A stretch of DNA of 64,000 nucleotides from Dromaius novaehollandiae (Eukaryota > Chordata > Aves > Casuariiformes > Dromaiidae), in NCBI RefSeq assembly GCF_036370855.1, contig NC_088102.1:66411601-66475600 (forward strand), read 5' to 3'. Under the pieces are notes generated by a model, which did no database searches, had not been told where the DNA came from, and saw nothing but the letters and a program-made list of their open reading frames with translations. The position numbers and the translations under genes are program-made. Below, in pieces: positions 27,501-41,100 of this stretch (position 1 is the first letter of the stretch; every line of letters starts with the position of its first letter).

Positions 27501-30500
27501 ATTATTAGTTTTCTCTCTCCCCCCCTAACCTATAAAATAGGTCTAAGAGCATCTGCCTCTTGGGGGCTATTTGTAAATAATGTCATAAAATGCTTTCATA
27601 TCTAGAATGAGATGTGGTTTAAGGCTCTCGGTCAGTATTTTGTGTGTTCCACTTGCTATTATCTCAGAGATTGATTTTAACAAAGGGCCCCTCTCCCTCC
27701 AAGATACAGTTTGCCTTCTGAATCTTATAGTAAAGCTGCAGTTATCTGTTCATGATATTAGTCTGTTACCATGGGAATGTTTCTGATGATATCATAAATT
27801 GAGAGGTAGTGCAGAATCAAGCACAGAGAATAGGCTGGCTGTTGGGGAAACACTTCTTTATAACAAATATAGTTAATAATCAGCAAGAATATCAAGGGAA
27901 ATTAAAAACTTTTAAAGAGTCACTGTTTCATTTTTTGGTGAGAACATACCCTAGAGTGCACATCCTTCCTTAGAGAGCACACCTCTCAGTGTCAGAATCG
28001 CAAAATTAAAGATCCAGTAACATTCTTAGCTTACCCAGCCAAACGCTTTACATGGAAACAAAGCCTCACACTAAGATCAGATTGCTGCCAAATTGAGGGA
28101 ACTCACATTTTCTGCACAGGATAATTTCCATTTCCAGTAGCTAGCACTTCAAATTCTGAAAGTGCTGCAAGATCCACTGCAGATGTACAGGCCAAATTTC
28201 CCTTCAGTTACCAAAATACTTCTGTAATTCCACAATAGTCAAAGACTACATTAATGATTGATTTATGAGCTCAGCTTTTTACTAAAAGACTTCTACAATA
28301 CTCTTTTTTGCAATTTACTCTAATTTAACCAAAAGGGGCAAGATTGCAATGCCAATAATTGTGTCAAAGGCTAAAGTATCTCTTCAGTAGTTCTTACAGA
28401 CTTCAGCAAGGCTAATCAAGACATACATACTTGGTGTGATCCAGCACCTTTCATTCTGGTCTAAAGAGGAATGCTTTAAAGTCATAGCAACAACAAGAAG
28501 GATCTCTCTATGGACATGTTACAAGAAGCGTTTAGAACCAAAACAACGTTTAGTAACAAAATAATTTTAGGAACTGACTTGCAAACTTAAGTTGGCAATT
28601 TGTTTTTCTTGACTATTATTTTGGATGATAAATAGCAATTAACTAGATTCCCCCTTCTTCTTGTGTACTTGTACAGTGTTTGTACTACCTGCAGGAACAC
28701 ACTGAAGTCATAAATCAAAATAACAGAACCAAACTGAAACAACAAAAACATACATTTAAGCCTGATATGATTTTGTTTTACAAAACTTTTATTTTTGACT
28801 AGAAATATTTCTGCTACGGTAATGTGATCTCTCTGACTTCTGCAGCCTTCCTTCATGCCCTCACCAGCATCTACCTGTTACTATCTTATAAGAAGCATTA
28901 TATTGAATAATAGTGGGCCTGTTCCCACAAACTAATTTTAGAAAATTGTCACCAAAACTGTATTCTTTTTGTTTTCCAGAGGAAATGGTAAATTAGAAAA
29001 GCAGAACCCTTCTGAAAACACAGCATGGGCAACATTCATGTTTACTCGTTGGAAGAAATTCTGGAGTGCCCCTGTGACTGTATTTATGGGCAATGTCATA
29101 ATGTACTTTGCTTTTCTGTTTCTATTTACTTATGTCCTTTTACTGGACTTTAAACCACCTCCACCAGAGGGTCCATCCGGTAAAGAAATTATACTTTACT
29201 TCTGGGTTTTTACCATTGTCTTGGAAGAAATCCGACAGGTCAGTAACATACTATATATCTCAGCTGTAACACAGTAAACCTTGAGGTAATACTTTGAGTA
29301 GGGTTATAATCTGTATAATCACATAGACTGGAAGATACTGAGTGTCAGGAGTAGCTTTGCACAGAAAAACAGTACAGAACTTACATTATCCAGGACACCC
29401 CACTCATCTGTCCCACAACAAGCTCTTCTTCCACCATATAGCTGTAGCACCACCTCTGTTTTTCCATCCTCCTCCAGCTGTAGTCAATACTCAAATAGGC
29501 TGCTAAGACTCAGATATCCTTTACTTTGCCAGGTATATCTAATTTTACTCCCCAGAACCAGGTCCTCCCACCACAATTAAGATAACCTGGAGCTTATCTT
29601 CTGCACCTGGAAGTGCAGCAGTCAACCCTACATCCTTTTAGGAGTCCCTGCTTGGGACTGTTAAAAAATAAAAAAGAGGAGTTGATGAATTGAGACTATT
29701 TGTATTTTTCCTAAAATGCTTCTCAAAACATTAATGGATTTTTTTTTATTTGTTGGGGAAAGGGATGGGTTTAGTATTTCTCCATTATTCTTCCAGTTAC
29801 TGGTTTTGGAATGTCCTTAGTTCACCTACTGAAATCACATGTGAGTGCTGCTGTTGTACATTGCCAGCCATAGGTGCATAGAACTATTTGTCCTCTTTAG
29901 GCTAAAAAGCAGTTATAAACACTTATTCTGGAAGAACAAATAGGTGTTCTTTATTTAAGTGATAGGGAAAGTGTGGGGGATCCCAGTTTGTTAGAAATTA
30001 TTTGAAATTTTGCAGGAAGACTGTAAACAGGAGCAGAGGGGAAACATCTGGATCAAAGAACACTTCATTATAAACCTGTAAAACATGAAGAGTGCCAGTC
30101 TGAAACCCAGTTAAGACAGCTCTTTGTCTAAATCCTCAGATGTGCACTCACTGACAATTCAAGTATATGGATGCTGAATTTGTATGTACTGTTTAGATAG
30201 CAGTGCCCAGAGACTGAACTTTCTGGAATTTTTCTTTTTTTCTTTTTTTTTTTTTTTAAACAGCCAGAGCTCTGACAAAATTTTAATTCCGACTTAAAAA
30301 TTCATAAGGTTACTATCAAGATTAAAAGTAAGTTTGGATTTTTTTCTTTTTCACCCAACTTCTGGATTTTAAGACAAAAAAGTGAGCTCATGGTTTTAAG
30401 CTTTTTTTCCTATTACACTAGAAATTTGGGTTTGCTTTTAGCAATGAAAGAGATAAAGAGAAATGGGATTATCTTAAAACAATGAAATAGTGAAATGTGA

Positions 30501-33500
30501 AATAGAACAATAATGATGATCATTTCTTTTTTACAGAGTTTCTTTACAAATAAAGACACAAATTTAATGAAAAAATTTAAACTGTATGTAGAGGATAATT
30601 GGAATAAATGTGATATGGTGACCATTTTCCTCTTCATAATTGGAGTGACCTGCCGGTATGTATCTGTTCCATGTGATGCAGTCAGCATCAGTAGCATGGG
30701 TTACGTATGGCAGTCAATAGTCTCACGTGCCCATGAGGGCAAGCTATGGCATTTACTTTTACAAGTTTTAGGACATGTTTCTACAATGAAAGCCTCTAAA
30801 TTTCTGTTGAACCATAGATATTTCTCCAGAGACCACAAAAAGACTTACTGGTATATTCAAACACTTGTCTGGAGAAGTTTTGTTTTTTCTCTTCTTTTTT
30901 GAATTCACATTTAGTCAACAGTATAATACCCTCTTTTTAAATGTCTCATTGCTTTTCACAGCTGTGATGACTGTGGCTCATGCAGCTACAACCCTGAAGT
31001 ACCTGCCCTTTCCTAACTAGGCTATGCATGGCAACAGTGTAATTGAGAAAAGACTTCTTAGCAGTATTTTCTGAGATTTGATATTTCATTTGATGTGTTT
31101 TGCAGGATGCTGAACTCAACTTTTCAAGCTGGCCGTACAATACTTGCCATTGATTTCATGGTGTTTACACTTAGACTTATACATATTTTTGCTATTCACA
31201 AACAACTTGGACCAAAGATCATAATTGTGGAAAGGATGGTAAGTGTGCAGTACCTCTCAGATAAATACTTGTGCTTCTAAAAAACAGAGAGCAGGAAATC
31301 TCTTCTTTGCCCTTACAAAGAAAATCAGTTTATAATCTTTTTTTATACATTCAAGCTTGAAATTTTGCATATTATTTATTTAATCACTAGCAATAGATGT
31401 GGTAAGCTCAATATAGATCCTGCCAAAGAGCTCTGCAGTGCAATAACTTGGACCAGATTTACTATCCCTTATACCTTATATAATCATTAACCCCCAGATC
31501 TGGGTTACAGGAGCTTTGGCTTATGCACTACTGTTCCTCCTGCTTCAGAAGCTGTGTGCATTTGGACACAGCTCAGACAGATGACAAATCATTTACTGAA
31601 GGACAAGCCATTTACTCACACACACACTATTACATTATTTGCAAGAAACATGAAAAAAAATCTATGAAGATAGCCTGGTTCAGAGCCTAGGATAGTTATA
31701 AGTTGCCTGCAGGAGTTGTGCTCACTTGTATTTTGTAACCATAAGTTATAATGAAAACATATTAGTGCGTTGTGAGCATGTGTTGGAAGATGTTGATAAA
31801 AGATTTTTATGACCACGCTCCTGAAGGAAACGAGACATTAGGACTATGGTTATTATGCTTGGGTATGTGTCAGTACGTTCAAGTAGCTTTTTATTTAGGC
31901 ATGTTAATCCTCTAGGCCAATTAGCTCATGTAACTGATTAACAGGAGTTCATCTAATTGCAAATGCTATCATGGAATCTACAAATATTTGAGTTGTGACT
32001 CACAGCAGAGCTCAGTAAAAGCCCTACAGTCTAAACAAGACTATACATTGAATAAACACAACTACTAAGCTATTTGGTTCTGTCTACAAATACTATAACT
32101 AGAACTCTGACATGACATTCGCTTGGAGTAGCAAAAGCAAAATAGCAAATAAATATTTGTTCTTGTACATTATCTAACCTACAGCGGTAGTAGACTTTTA
32201 CTGGAAGAGAACAAGTCAAATCTACAGTTGCTAACTCCTCCTGGCTCTGTACCAAGCTAAACCAGGACCCTGAACAAATATGGTTATGTGACTACTATAT
32301 TAGCATCAGAAGCCGTATGAGACAACACAGAGATTAAGAAGATGCAAGTAAGGCCAAAAAGAGCAGCCTAGACAAAACCATAAAATGGGACCTTTCATCT
32401 TCGCCCCATCCAAGCCAACACAATGCTGTGGCTTTGGTGGTACAAGATTGAACCTTACACCAAAGGAAAGAACAGTGAAATTTACTCCAGCAAATGATAT
32501 TTCTTTGAAAGGTTCATCCTAGGGGTTCAAGTGAGATCATTTTGCTTGACTAGAGAAGCAAGTCAAGATTGTATCTTACTGCCTTTCTCCTTTTAAACCT
32601 TGCCAAAGAATTGATGAAACAATTTTGGTAGCTGATAAAATGGGATACCAGTTAAAGGGGTTTGCAGAGAGACTACAAGCTGGAAAAAAGTATTTCCAGA
32701 TTTGCCACTGCTCTCTCTTAACTATGACCCTGTTACAGACCTGCAATACTGCCAAATTTGAAATCATCTGGAAAACAAAATAAATTGGTGGAAGTTAGAG
32801 ATACACCCACTGTCTCTTTTTTCCTGGCTTAGATACCATGTTACCAAATGGAACTTCAAGTAACCTCCTGCAGGACTGAAATACCTATGCTGTGGGATAA
32901 CTGCACATTCATATAATGTAATTGATCTAATCTACAGTCACTAATTAACTCTGCCAAGTTAGATGGGAAGAGGATGAATTGTTCCTCTTCCACTGGGAGA
33001 AAATTATTGCACCTGAAATGTATGTTTGATTTTTTCTTTTTTTGAGTAAGTGTTTTAGGATTCAATTACTTCTGTTTCTGTAGAGAAACACAGTATATAA
33101 AAGCAGGAAGTCCTGAAAACAATCCCCCAAATGCATTACTTGGCTTGGAAACCTAAGAGAGAAGCTACCTGATCCTTGCAGTCTTCCATGTCTGCTCTAA
33201 CAGGGGATCAGAATTCATCAACAAGCGCTGTCATCTGGGATTCGCCGTTGTAGCAGAACACTTGTAATTCATGGTAAAGCAGTCAATGGTACTGTGAGAT
33301 CTCACAGAAAATCTGCATTTAAAAGGTAGAATAAGATTCATTCACTCATGAGATTCATTCATCACTAAAAGGTTAAATGACTCTCATTTTTAAATGCTAA
33401 ATGACCGAAAAGCATTTAAAGGTTTTAATTTAAAACATGCCTTTATCTAAATGAGCTAGCAAAGAAAAATGCTGATTACAGAACAAGAATATATGATATA

Positions 33501-36500
33501 TATGAGATAGCAGAGAAGTCAAGCAATTTTGTGTGTGGAATTGTATTCTATCCCACCTACAGGATTCTAAATAAGCTTGTAAAGAAACAGAATTATCTGA
33601 ACAGTTTTTGTTTGGAAAGACTGCTATTCTTTTACTCTATTACAGTCACCTCTTCCCTTTTTTCCCTCCTGCCTCTCTTTTAGATGAAAGATGTTTTCTT
33701 CTTTCTGTTTTTCTTGAGTGTGTGGCTCATTGCCTATGGTGTGACAACTCAAGCTCTGCTTCATCCTGATGACGGCCGAGTGGAATGGATATTCAGAAGG
33801 GTGCTTTATCGTCCCTACCTTCAGATATTTGGCCAGATTCCACTGGATGAAATAGACAGTAAGAACATTCCCCCTGCCCCCCAACCTGGCCATTTTAGAA
33901 TACAGACTTCTGATTAGGACATGGAATTCCTTCCCACTGTTGTCTTCTTTTATTTATTTATTAATTTTTAAACTCTGTCCTGCAAGCCAAAGCATTCACA
34001 TTTCAGTGATGTGAAAAATTTTTTTGCACTGAGAGATAATGTACAGTATGGAATTACACTTGAGTATCAGGGTTGGCCCCATTTAAGCAAACTGTTGAAA
34101 GAAACAGTCACACAAGGATTTGCAGTTTTAAAAGTTGGCATACTTTGTTTCACTTAAATCCATTTCTGGTCAACTTAACCTAGACCCAAATAAGCCTTGT
34201 GTAAACTGAAATAATAGGACCTACATGCATTCTGGCAGCAGTTTAACATGACAATGTTAAAGCAGTAGAGCTCTGCCCATAAGCAAACACTTGTATTTTA
34301 AAATAAATATTTCTCCAGAATCTTTACTTTGGAAGTAAAGCTGACCAAATTAAATAAAGCTAGTAATTGCATATGTGACACATTTCAAACAAAACAAAAT
34401 AAAAATAATCATAAGACATGGAAATACTTAGCCATAACAGATTAGAGGTGACATTTCTGATAGAGAAGGTGGTAAAATACAGAGTAGGCCATCTCCCAAA
34501 GAATAGAATGATATAATTGATATATTGATATATCTGATATAATGCCACAGAACCTAACCACAGTAACTGTGCTAATTGTCAGTGACAATACTGAAGTGGG
34601 GTTTAAACTTGAAGTAATATAGACAGAAGCACAAAATCCCATAGACAGAGGCAAACAAGAAAGCATTCTTTCATGTTCACTCTGCTTAATAAGAAAAAGC
34701 ATATGTCTTAGAAAAAATAAAAGAAGACTGAATGAGGCAAGAGAGCAGCGATGGGATGCTCACCTGGATCAATAACTGGCTAAAAGATAGGAAAGAAATT
34801 GAATTACATGGACAACTTCTAGAAGGAAGCCACTTATCCTGAGTCTTCTCTGGAACTTGTTCTGTTCAGCATCTCTGTGAATATGGGAAAGAAGATGAGT
34901 TACGAGGATAACAACATTTGCAGATGAAACTACGTTACTGGGTAGTAAAGACTAAAGCTGTCACCTAAGCATTGCAGAAGACCCTCATGAGTGATAAAAC
35001 ATCAAACAGAATTCAGTGCAGAATTATATAAAGTAATGCACTTGGTGAAAGCAGTCACAGCTGTGGTGAGCTTTGAGATAACTTCGCACTAAAGAATAAG
35101 ACTGAGGGGTTGTAATAGATATAACCACTTGAGGGGGGAGGGGGGAAGCAAAGGACTCATTCGGAGAAGAAAAAAGTAGATGTTTTTATGCTACTCTGTA
35201 AATGTGTGGATTTAATCCATGACATGACAGGACTTCTAGGAAAAAAGAAATTTAAATAATCTTCTGAAGGCCAGAAAGAAAGATTGAGATGAATGACATG
35301 AATAAAGCAAACAGAGAACAATTTTCATCTTTTCCACTGTTAAAGTAGTAAAAGATTTGACATGAAAAAAAAAGGGATAATTTTTCACACACACAATTAA
35401 GTGGTGGCCGCTTAACTTCTATATGATGCTTTGAACGCTAAAAATTTACATGGACTCAGAAATCAGTTGGATGAATTCATGGAGGAACACCCCTTTCCCT
35501 TCCACTTCAATGTACCACTGCCACGTGGGCAAGTCCTTCACCCATAAATTACTGGGCCTTGAAGAATGTCCCAGGGAAATGTCAGTATGTGCTTTTCCTT
35601 GTCTTACACACAGCTGTACGAATGTGCTATGGCCATAGATGGAGACAGGATATGGGGCTAGCTGGACTTCTAGTCTGAGTCAGTGCCACTATTCTTATTA
35701 ACCTCAACTGCTAGCTCAGATGTACAAAGTAGTTTTTAAAATTTGGAATGAGGAATCCCATTCTTAGCTATTAATGTGTTTTCTCCTGTAAATTCTCCTC
35801 CAAGTATGTAGAAATCTCCTCCAAGTTCTGGAGGTCTGCCTTGTCCTGCTAAAGTTGCAAACCTCTTGCATACTAAAGCAATGTCTCTTCACATGCACAA
35901 CCTGAATATGTGCATTTTCATAAAACTAAAGACACGGATATTAGTTTACATAAATGATCTTTCAACTGCAAGAATTAGCGCAGTAGCTCAGCAGTCAGAG
36001 AGCTGTCCTCTTGGTGTGAAGAGAGTCTTGTGTTTAAAATTCTGCTGCTAATCATAAGCAAGGTCAGTATGAAAGGTACATACTACCACAATATTGGGCT
36101 TGAATTCTAATAATTGTAAAATTTTCAGAATAAAATTATGCTGCTGTCTATGTACAGCCAAGATTAAATCTCATTTTAGTAATCAGTATCATCATTGTCC
36201 TTGATTTGTATCTTAGCAGAAAAGGTATTAAATATTTGCAACCATCCATGTCATTAGTTCTTATTATTAGATGACATGCTCAGAGATATAATTCAGCTTT
36301 TCTTTGCATTTAACTTTTGCTGCTATGAAACGCAGTACCTCAAACCCCAGGAACAATTTGTAATTCTTGTCATTCTTTGTTGAAAGTACAAGATTTTGCT
36401 CACCAAAATACAAAGTTATTGTCACCACTGTAATAAATACAAAATACAATAAATATCAAAACTATTGTTTTATTTCCCTATCTTCCTTTGCAGCATCCCG

Positions 36501-38087
36501 AATGTTTCCTAGGAACTGCACATTTAATCCATTGAAGATTCTGCGGGAGGATTCACCATCATGTCCTAACAACTATGCCAACTGGCTCGTCATACTTCTG
36601 TTGGTCATTTTCCTACTAGTCACAAATGTTCTCCTTATGAATCTCCTGATTGCTATGTTCAGGCAAGTGCTATTTCAATAAGTATCAAGAGGGAGACTGC
36701 AAAGCCTTAACTGAATGCACACAAATACTACGTAGCTCTTGGCTAGTCATTTTGGAATACATCAGTAATTTTGCTAATGAATTGGATGTTGACAGGTAGA
36801 CTTTTATGATCTTATAGCTCTTAAGTTCATCCTTACTGTAGCCACATTAAAAACAAGAAGAAAAGAAGCCTTTTTTACTATAAACATTCAATAAACGTAC
36901 ACAGAAAGGTCTAGATCCCCAGCCATGTTGCAGCACAAGTCTGCAGGTGCAAAAGCAGCAGTAGACTTGGCAGGCTTAATAGTGGATGATCTGCACATAG
37001 GGGAACTGCTTGATGTCAACGCATCTAATAATGATTTATTTGGCTGAAGAACGGACCTGGCACGTTTGCCCATCTTGCCTGGACAAAGTGGAATTAGTCT
37101 TCTTAAAAAATATATATATAAAAAAATATAAATAAATAAAAAATATACTATAAAAATATATTAAAAATATATAAGTAAATATATATATAAAACACTAATG
37201 TATTTTTTTACCATTTGAAGCCTGCAACTGCAATTATTTTAATATCTGACAATTTGCATGCACATCAGTTAAAAAAAAAGGAACAGCAAGGTTCAGCAGG
37301 TGGTGTTAATTTAAAGTAAACATAGGGCTATATTTTGTAATGATCAGCTTTAGCTTCTTGAGATAAAAACAATTATAGAAAACCTTTCTCTTTTCTAACT
37401 ACAGCTACACTTTTCAAGTTGTTCAGGGAAATGCAGACATCTTCTGGAAACTTCAGCGCTACAACCTAATTATTGAATATCATGGACGGCCTGCGTTAGC
37501 ACCGCCATTTATCATTATTAGCCACATAACTCTGGTTCTCAGAAGAATCTTCAAAAAAATGGAACACACAAAGGAACATCTGGGTGAGCTGTTATCAAAG
37601 ATCAAGCAGCTGGAGATCCTGATACTCTCATAGTAGGCAATGCAGAAGAGCAAACAGAATTTCAGTAAGACAATGGCACCAGTTTATTATTTTTAACAAA
37701 GAGTGCCAGAAGACTACACATGAAAAATTAAGGTTTATAATGTGACCTGTACTATATACAGAGTTTTTCCACAATGCATTTCTTTATGCAGCAGTTATAA
37801 GGACAAAAGTGTTGATATAAAACTGGGTAAAGTGGCTCAATTTCTGAAGAGATAACAGTGGATGTTTAATGAATAATGAATAATTGTTATTTCCATTTGC
37901 TCCTGAATTTTAGTAATTATTAAGCATGGAAAAAACTAAAAACATATACCAAGTCTAAAAATCTACTAGGATGTGTGGAATATCCCTTTACAGAGAGAGG
38001 GTGAGAGAACATTTACACTCACTCACTTACAGTCATTCCTCCTAGCTATCAAGGCATGCTGCTGAAGCATCTCCAAAATAAGCAAAC

Positions 38088-38132
<45 letters not shown>

Positions 38133-41100
38133 GGAGGAGTGGATTTTTTTTTCGAGAAAGCAAGAACCTGGCTGGTCAGGTCCTAGATTCAGTGGGTTTG
38201 GGAGCATGCAGCAAGTGCGTCCTTTTACCAAGCTTTAGGGAGGTACAAGATTAGTATGTTACATTTAAAATATCTCTGTGAAATTGAGCTCTGTTATTGG
38301 CCGGGCCACCTGTTTTTTTCCTAAGACAAGACTTTAAGGGGAAGGGAATTATTCATAGTTTTTAACTTCCTATTTATAACTGGTCTAATAAAGAAAGATA
38401 CTTAGGGTCTACAATATATAAGAAATTGAGTAAGTTTCTAAATAAGCTTAAATTGAATCACTGAAATAGGCAATTCTTTAGAAAACTCAGGACTCATACC
38501 CAACTGCAAAAAGGTCTCTTGAATTCCATTAAAGGAAAAAACCTGCAGAAAATACTTGTTTTACACTAAATTTTCATAACCTGACACTCCTGCAATGGCA
38601 AAGCAAAACTCTTTAATTTTTCTTTAGTATGCTAAGCAGCCTCCCATTATTCAAACCAGCACAGAGGAAAAGGGAGAAAAATATGATTCTTAATATCTTT
38701 CTTTTCTTACAGAAAGAGATCTTCCAGATAGCCTAGATCAAAAAATCATAACATGGGAGTTGGTGCAAAAGGAAAATTATCTTGTGAACTTGGAACAAGA
38801 GAGGAAAGAAAGCAATGAAGAAAGGTTGAAGGTCACATCTAATAAGTAAGTTAATTTTCAACATTTCTGACTCACATTAAGTGAATCTTGCAGGTCTTCA
38901 GGTTTGATTGACATTCAGGTGCTTGCAAAGCTTATATGAAGAGTCTAACTAGAATATAGTTACGAAATGCACATACCATGAAAAATGTGAGAAGATAGCA
39001 TCACCACAATACAGGAAAAGTTTCCAGCATTCTTGAAGCATGCACAGTTACAGACCTGTTAGCTCCAGCCAAACCTGCAGTCAAGCTCAAATGAAAATCG
39101 CCTTTTTGAAGAAATGGTCGAAGAATAGCTCTTTTGCTCTACTGCAGCACATGTACTTCCATCTCTTATAGGAATTATAACACACCTGGAAACAAAACAT
39201 TGATCAAAATCCAACTAAACTATCCTTTCCAAACCAGAAAGAGGCTTAATCTTTTGCATGAATGTTTATGGTCTCGTGAATTACCCCCAGGTCACAGATG
39301 TGGAAGAACTACTATTTATGTCTTAACGGCATAAGACTACAACTTATTGCAAGAAATTCCTGATATCGGCTCTAAAATTGTGATCTTGGCATAAATCAAT
39401 TAACTGAGTCTCCATTTAAGTACTTCTGTAAAATATCTCCCCTCTAGGAATATCAGTTAAACTGGAATTCTGAAGAGCAAGAGTGCTAAATTATTACTCA
39501 CAGGTTTACCTCTTTAAATGAAAGACAAGGTAGATATGGGCCTGGAAAACTGCAACATCTAAGTCAATATTGAAAGCCAGATGGCAAAGCCTTCTTTAAA
39601 GAAGCTTTTAATACCTGTCTCAGGTGTTTCCTCGTATGAGAAAACTGCATTCAAATACAGAGACACAATGAGTGTGGAAGACAGTTACTACAATATGTTC
39701 AACAGAAATTTCAGTTCTGACATAAAGAAATACAAATGTTCCTGTGCTGTCTGATGTTTCCATTGTGCACAGTCTTTCAAAACAAGCTTCCACCTTTCTA
39801 ATTCATAGAATAGTTGGAGCCCAGACCAGCCTACTTGAGTACATACTTTGAAATTACTCTTCCCTCAAATCTATAAAGACTCTTAATTCATAGTAATTTA
39901 GAATTATTGTATTGGTTTTAACTTTATTCCCATAAGCAAGTCACTGACAAACTTCAGCATTTTGGCACTGAGAATAAGTGAGAGCTCCATAGCTATGAGA
40001 TTAAACAATGAATATATGTTTAATTGTTTCCAAGGAGAGGGCACACTGACATTTTCTCTAGCTTTATAAATGGTAAGTTGAAGATGAAGTTACTGCCTGG
40101 AGGGGAAAAGTAAGTAAGAACTCGTCTAGCTTCATAGTACCTCAGATATAGCAGAGCCAGCAAGAGACTAGAAAAGGTTCAGATTAACACCAGTAAACCT
40201 GTGGCTTTTTACCTTAGTTCTTGGATGGCAGCAGACCTACCTGTGTATTTGCAATCTTACAAAACCTTCAGAAAGTGATTCTTTGAACTTTGATTTGAAA
40301 CAACCCCACAAAGCATTACGTACATCCAACAGCAGCCTTTTCACATAGGTCTGAATGGAATATAACCAATTAGAGGGAAATTTTGAAACAGCTGTGGTTA
40401 AGACAAAGCAGAGAGGGATTTGAGGACCCTGTGGGGAATCAGGTGCTAGGAGAAGGGAGCTGATGGGAGAAGAGGTGAAGGGTGCAGGAAATGCATGGAC
40501 AGGGAGGGATGCAATGGTTTGGAGGCACCATACATGAGTACCATACACAGTCCCTTTGGACTGCATGGAGAAAGGGATTTGAACGTCAAACCAGTTTCCA
40601 AAAATGAAACCTTGAATAAGTTTTTTAGTGGTTTATACCTCTGGCTTGATGGAACACATACTGTGGCCTCAGTTCTCCCACTGGGATCAGTTTATACTTG
40701 GCACAGATGGGACATCACTGGCTGGAGAGAGGGAAAGCTTCATCTATGGCTCCTCCCTCTGGTCTTTGACGTCCACAGCAGCTAGGGCTAGGTGGCCCAC
40801 ACCACAAGCTGAACGGGGGCTCTCACATCTGTGCAAGCCAATAACAATTCCCTAGACAATGGGTGCATGACTCCGTGATGTCTCAGCAGTGCAAAACTGC
40901 CAGCTGCGGGTCATGATTCTAGTAAGTTATGCAGTTTTCATGTTCTAGAGTTTCTTTTAAAGAATATCCCTTTTGCTCACTGTGTCTGTTCTGTTTACAC
41001 AGGGTGGATAGTTTGTCTAAATACTTTAGTGGATTGAAAGAACAAGAAAAGCGATTTAAAGTTATAGAATCCCAGGTAAGTGGTAGTTTTATAAGCATTT

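Noticed and set aside
35975-36065. A functional tRNA gene
   Set aside because: The A box matches, but the B box is degenerate and a cloverleaf cannot be drawn convincingly. A tRNA-derived SINE fits better.
39796-39850. A young avian CR1 end (ATAGAATAGTTGGAG)
   Set aside because: Only about 15 bp resemble CR1 and the following sequence does not continue the match.
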